Below are positions 7,520 through 8,060 of a stretch of 8,060 nucleotides of DNA, one piece after another. Made by a program: the position numbers and the translations under genes. Each line of letters begins with the position of its first letter. Position 1 is the stretch's first letter. Under the pieces are notes generated by a model that saw nothing but the letters and a program-made list of their open reading frames with translations, did no database searches and was not told the DNA's origin. The stretch spans positions 1 to 8,060 of the forward strand of contig JAPLCR010000519.1 of the NCBI GenBank assembly GCA_026392135.1, read 5' to 3'. Origin of the DNA: Armatimonadota bacterium (GTDB lineage Bacteria; Armatimonadota; Chthonomonadetes; Chthonomonadales; Chthonomonadaceae).

Positions 7520-8060
<541 letters not shown>

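Overview
This is a bacterial chromosomal window of moderate GC. It is organised as two convergent transcription units that meet at a shared bidirectional terminator. The organism cannot be named from the sequence. Separate rpoB and rpoC genes, AGGAG/AGGAGG ribosome binding sites and a TTG start show it is bacterial. The beta-prime subunit lacks a large enterobacterial-type SI3 in the trigger loop but has its own smaller insertions there and in the clamp. This argues against a gammaproteobacterium and suggests a less-studied phylum; Armatimonadota or a relative is a guess only.

Left part (1-2694, plus strand): a 124-base leader with a possible extended -10 promoter and two overlapping inverted repeats is followed by two genes 11 bases apart. 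The first encodes a soluble sulfatase-fold (alkaline phosphatase superfamily) enzyme. Thr stands where sulfatases carry the Cys/Ser that becomes formylglycine, so it is more likely a phospho- or phosphono-ester hydrolase or transferase than a true sulfatase. The second resembles the polysaccharide deacetylase / glycoside hydrolase barrel fold. Together they look like a small two-gene operon acting on a decorated carbohydrate or similar substrate, but no substrate can be read from the sequence.

Middle (2695-2774): a 19-bp perfect inverted repeat with A/T tracts on both sides terminates both units.

Right part (2775-8060, minus strand): rpoC, complete at 1534 codons from the SD-supported start, and the 3' end of rpoB, which runs off the right edge. 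They are separated by a 140-bp spacer holding a large stem-loop and the rpoC ribosome binding site. The two products are the catalytic beta and beta-prime subunits of RNA polymerase. The most distinctive features are in rpoC: a 52-residue insertion in the trigger loop, a second extra module of about 52 residues shortly after it, an enlarged acidic coiled-coil clamp region, and a repeated acidic C-terminal tail.

I see no tRNA, rRNA, CRISPR array, insertion sequence or defence system. The window is mostly housekeeping plus a small metabolic operon, and I do not claim a new system.
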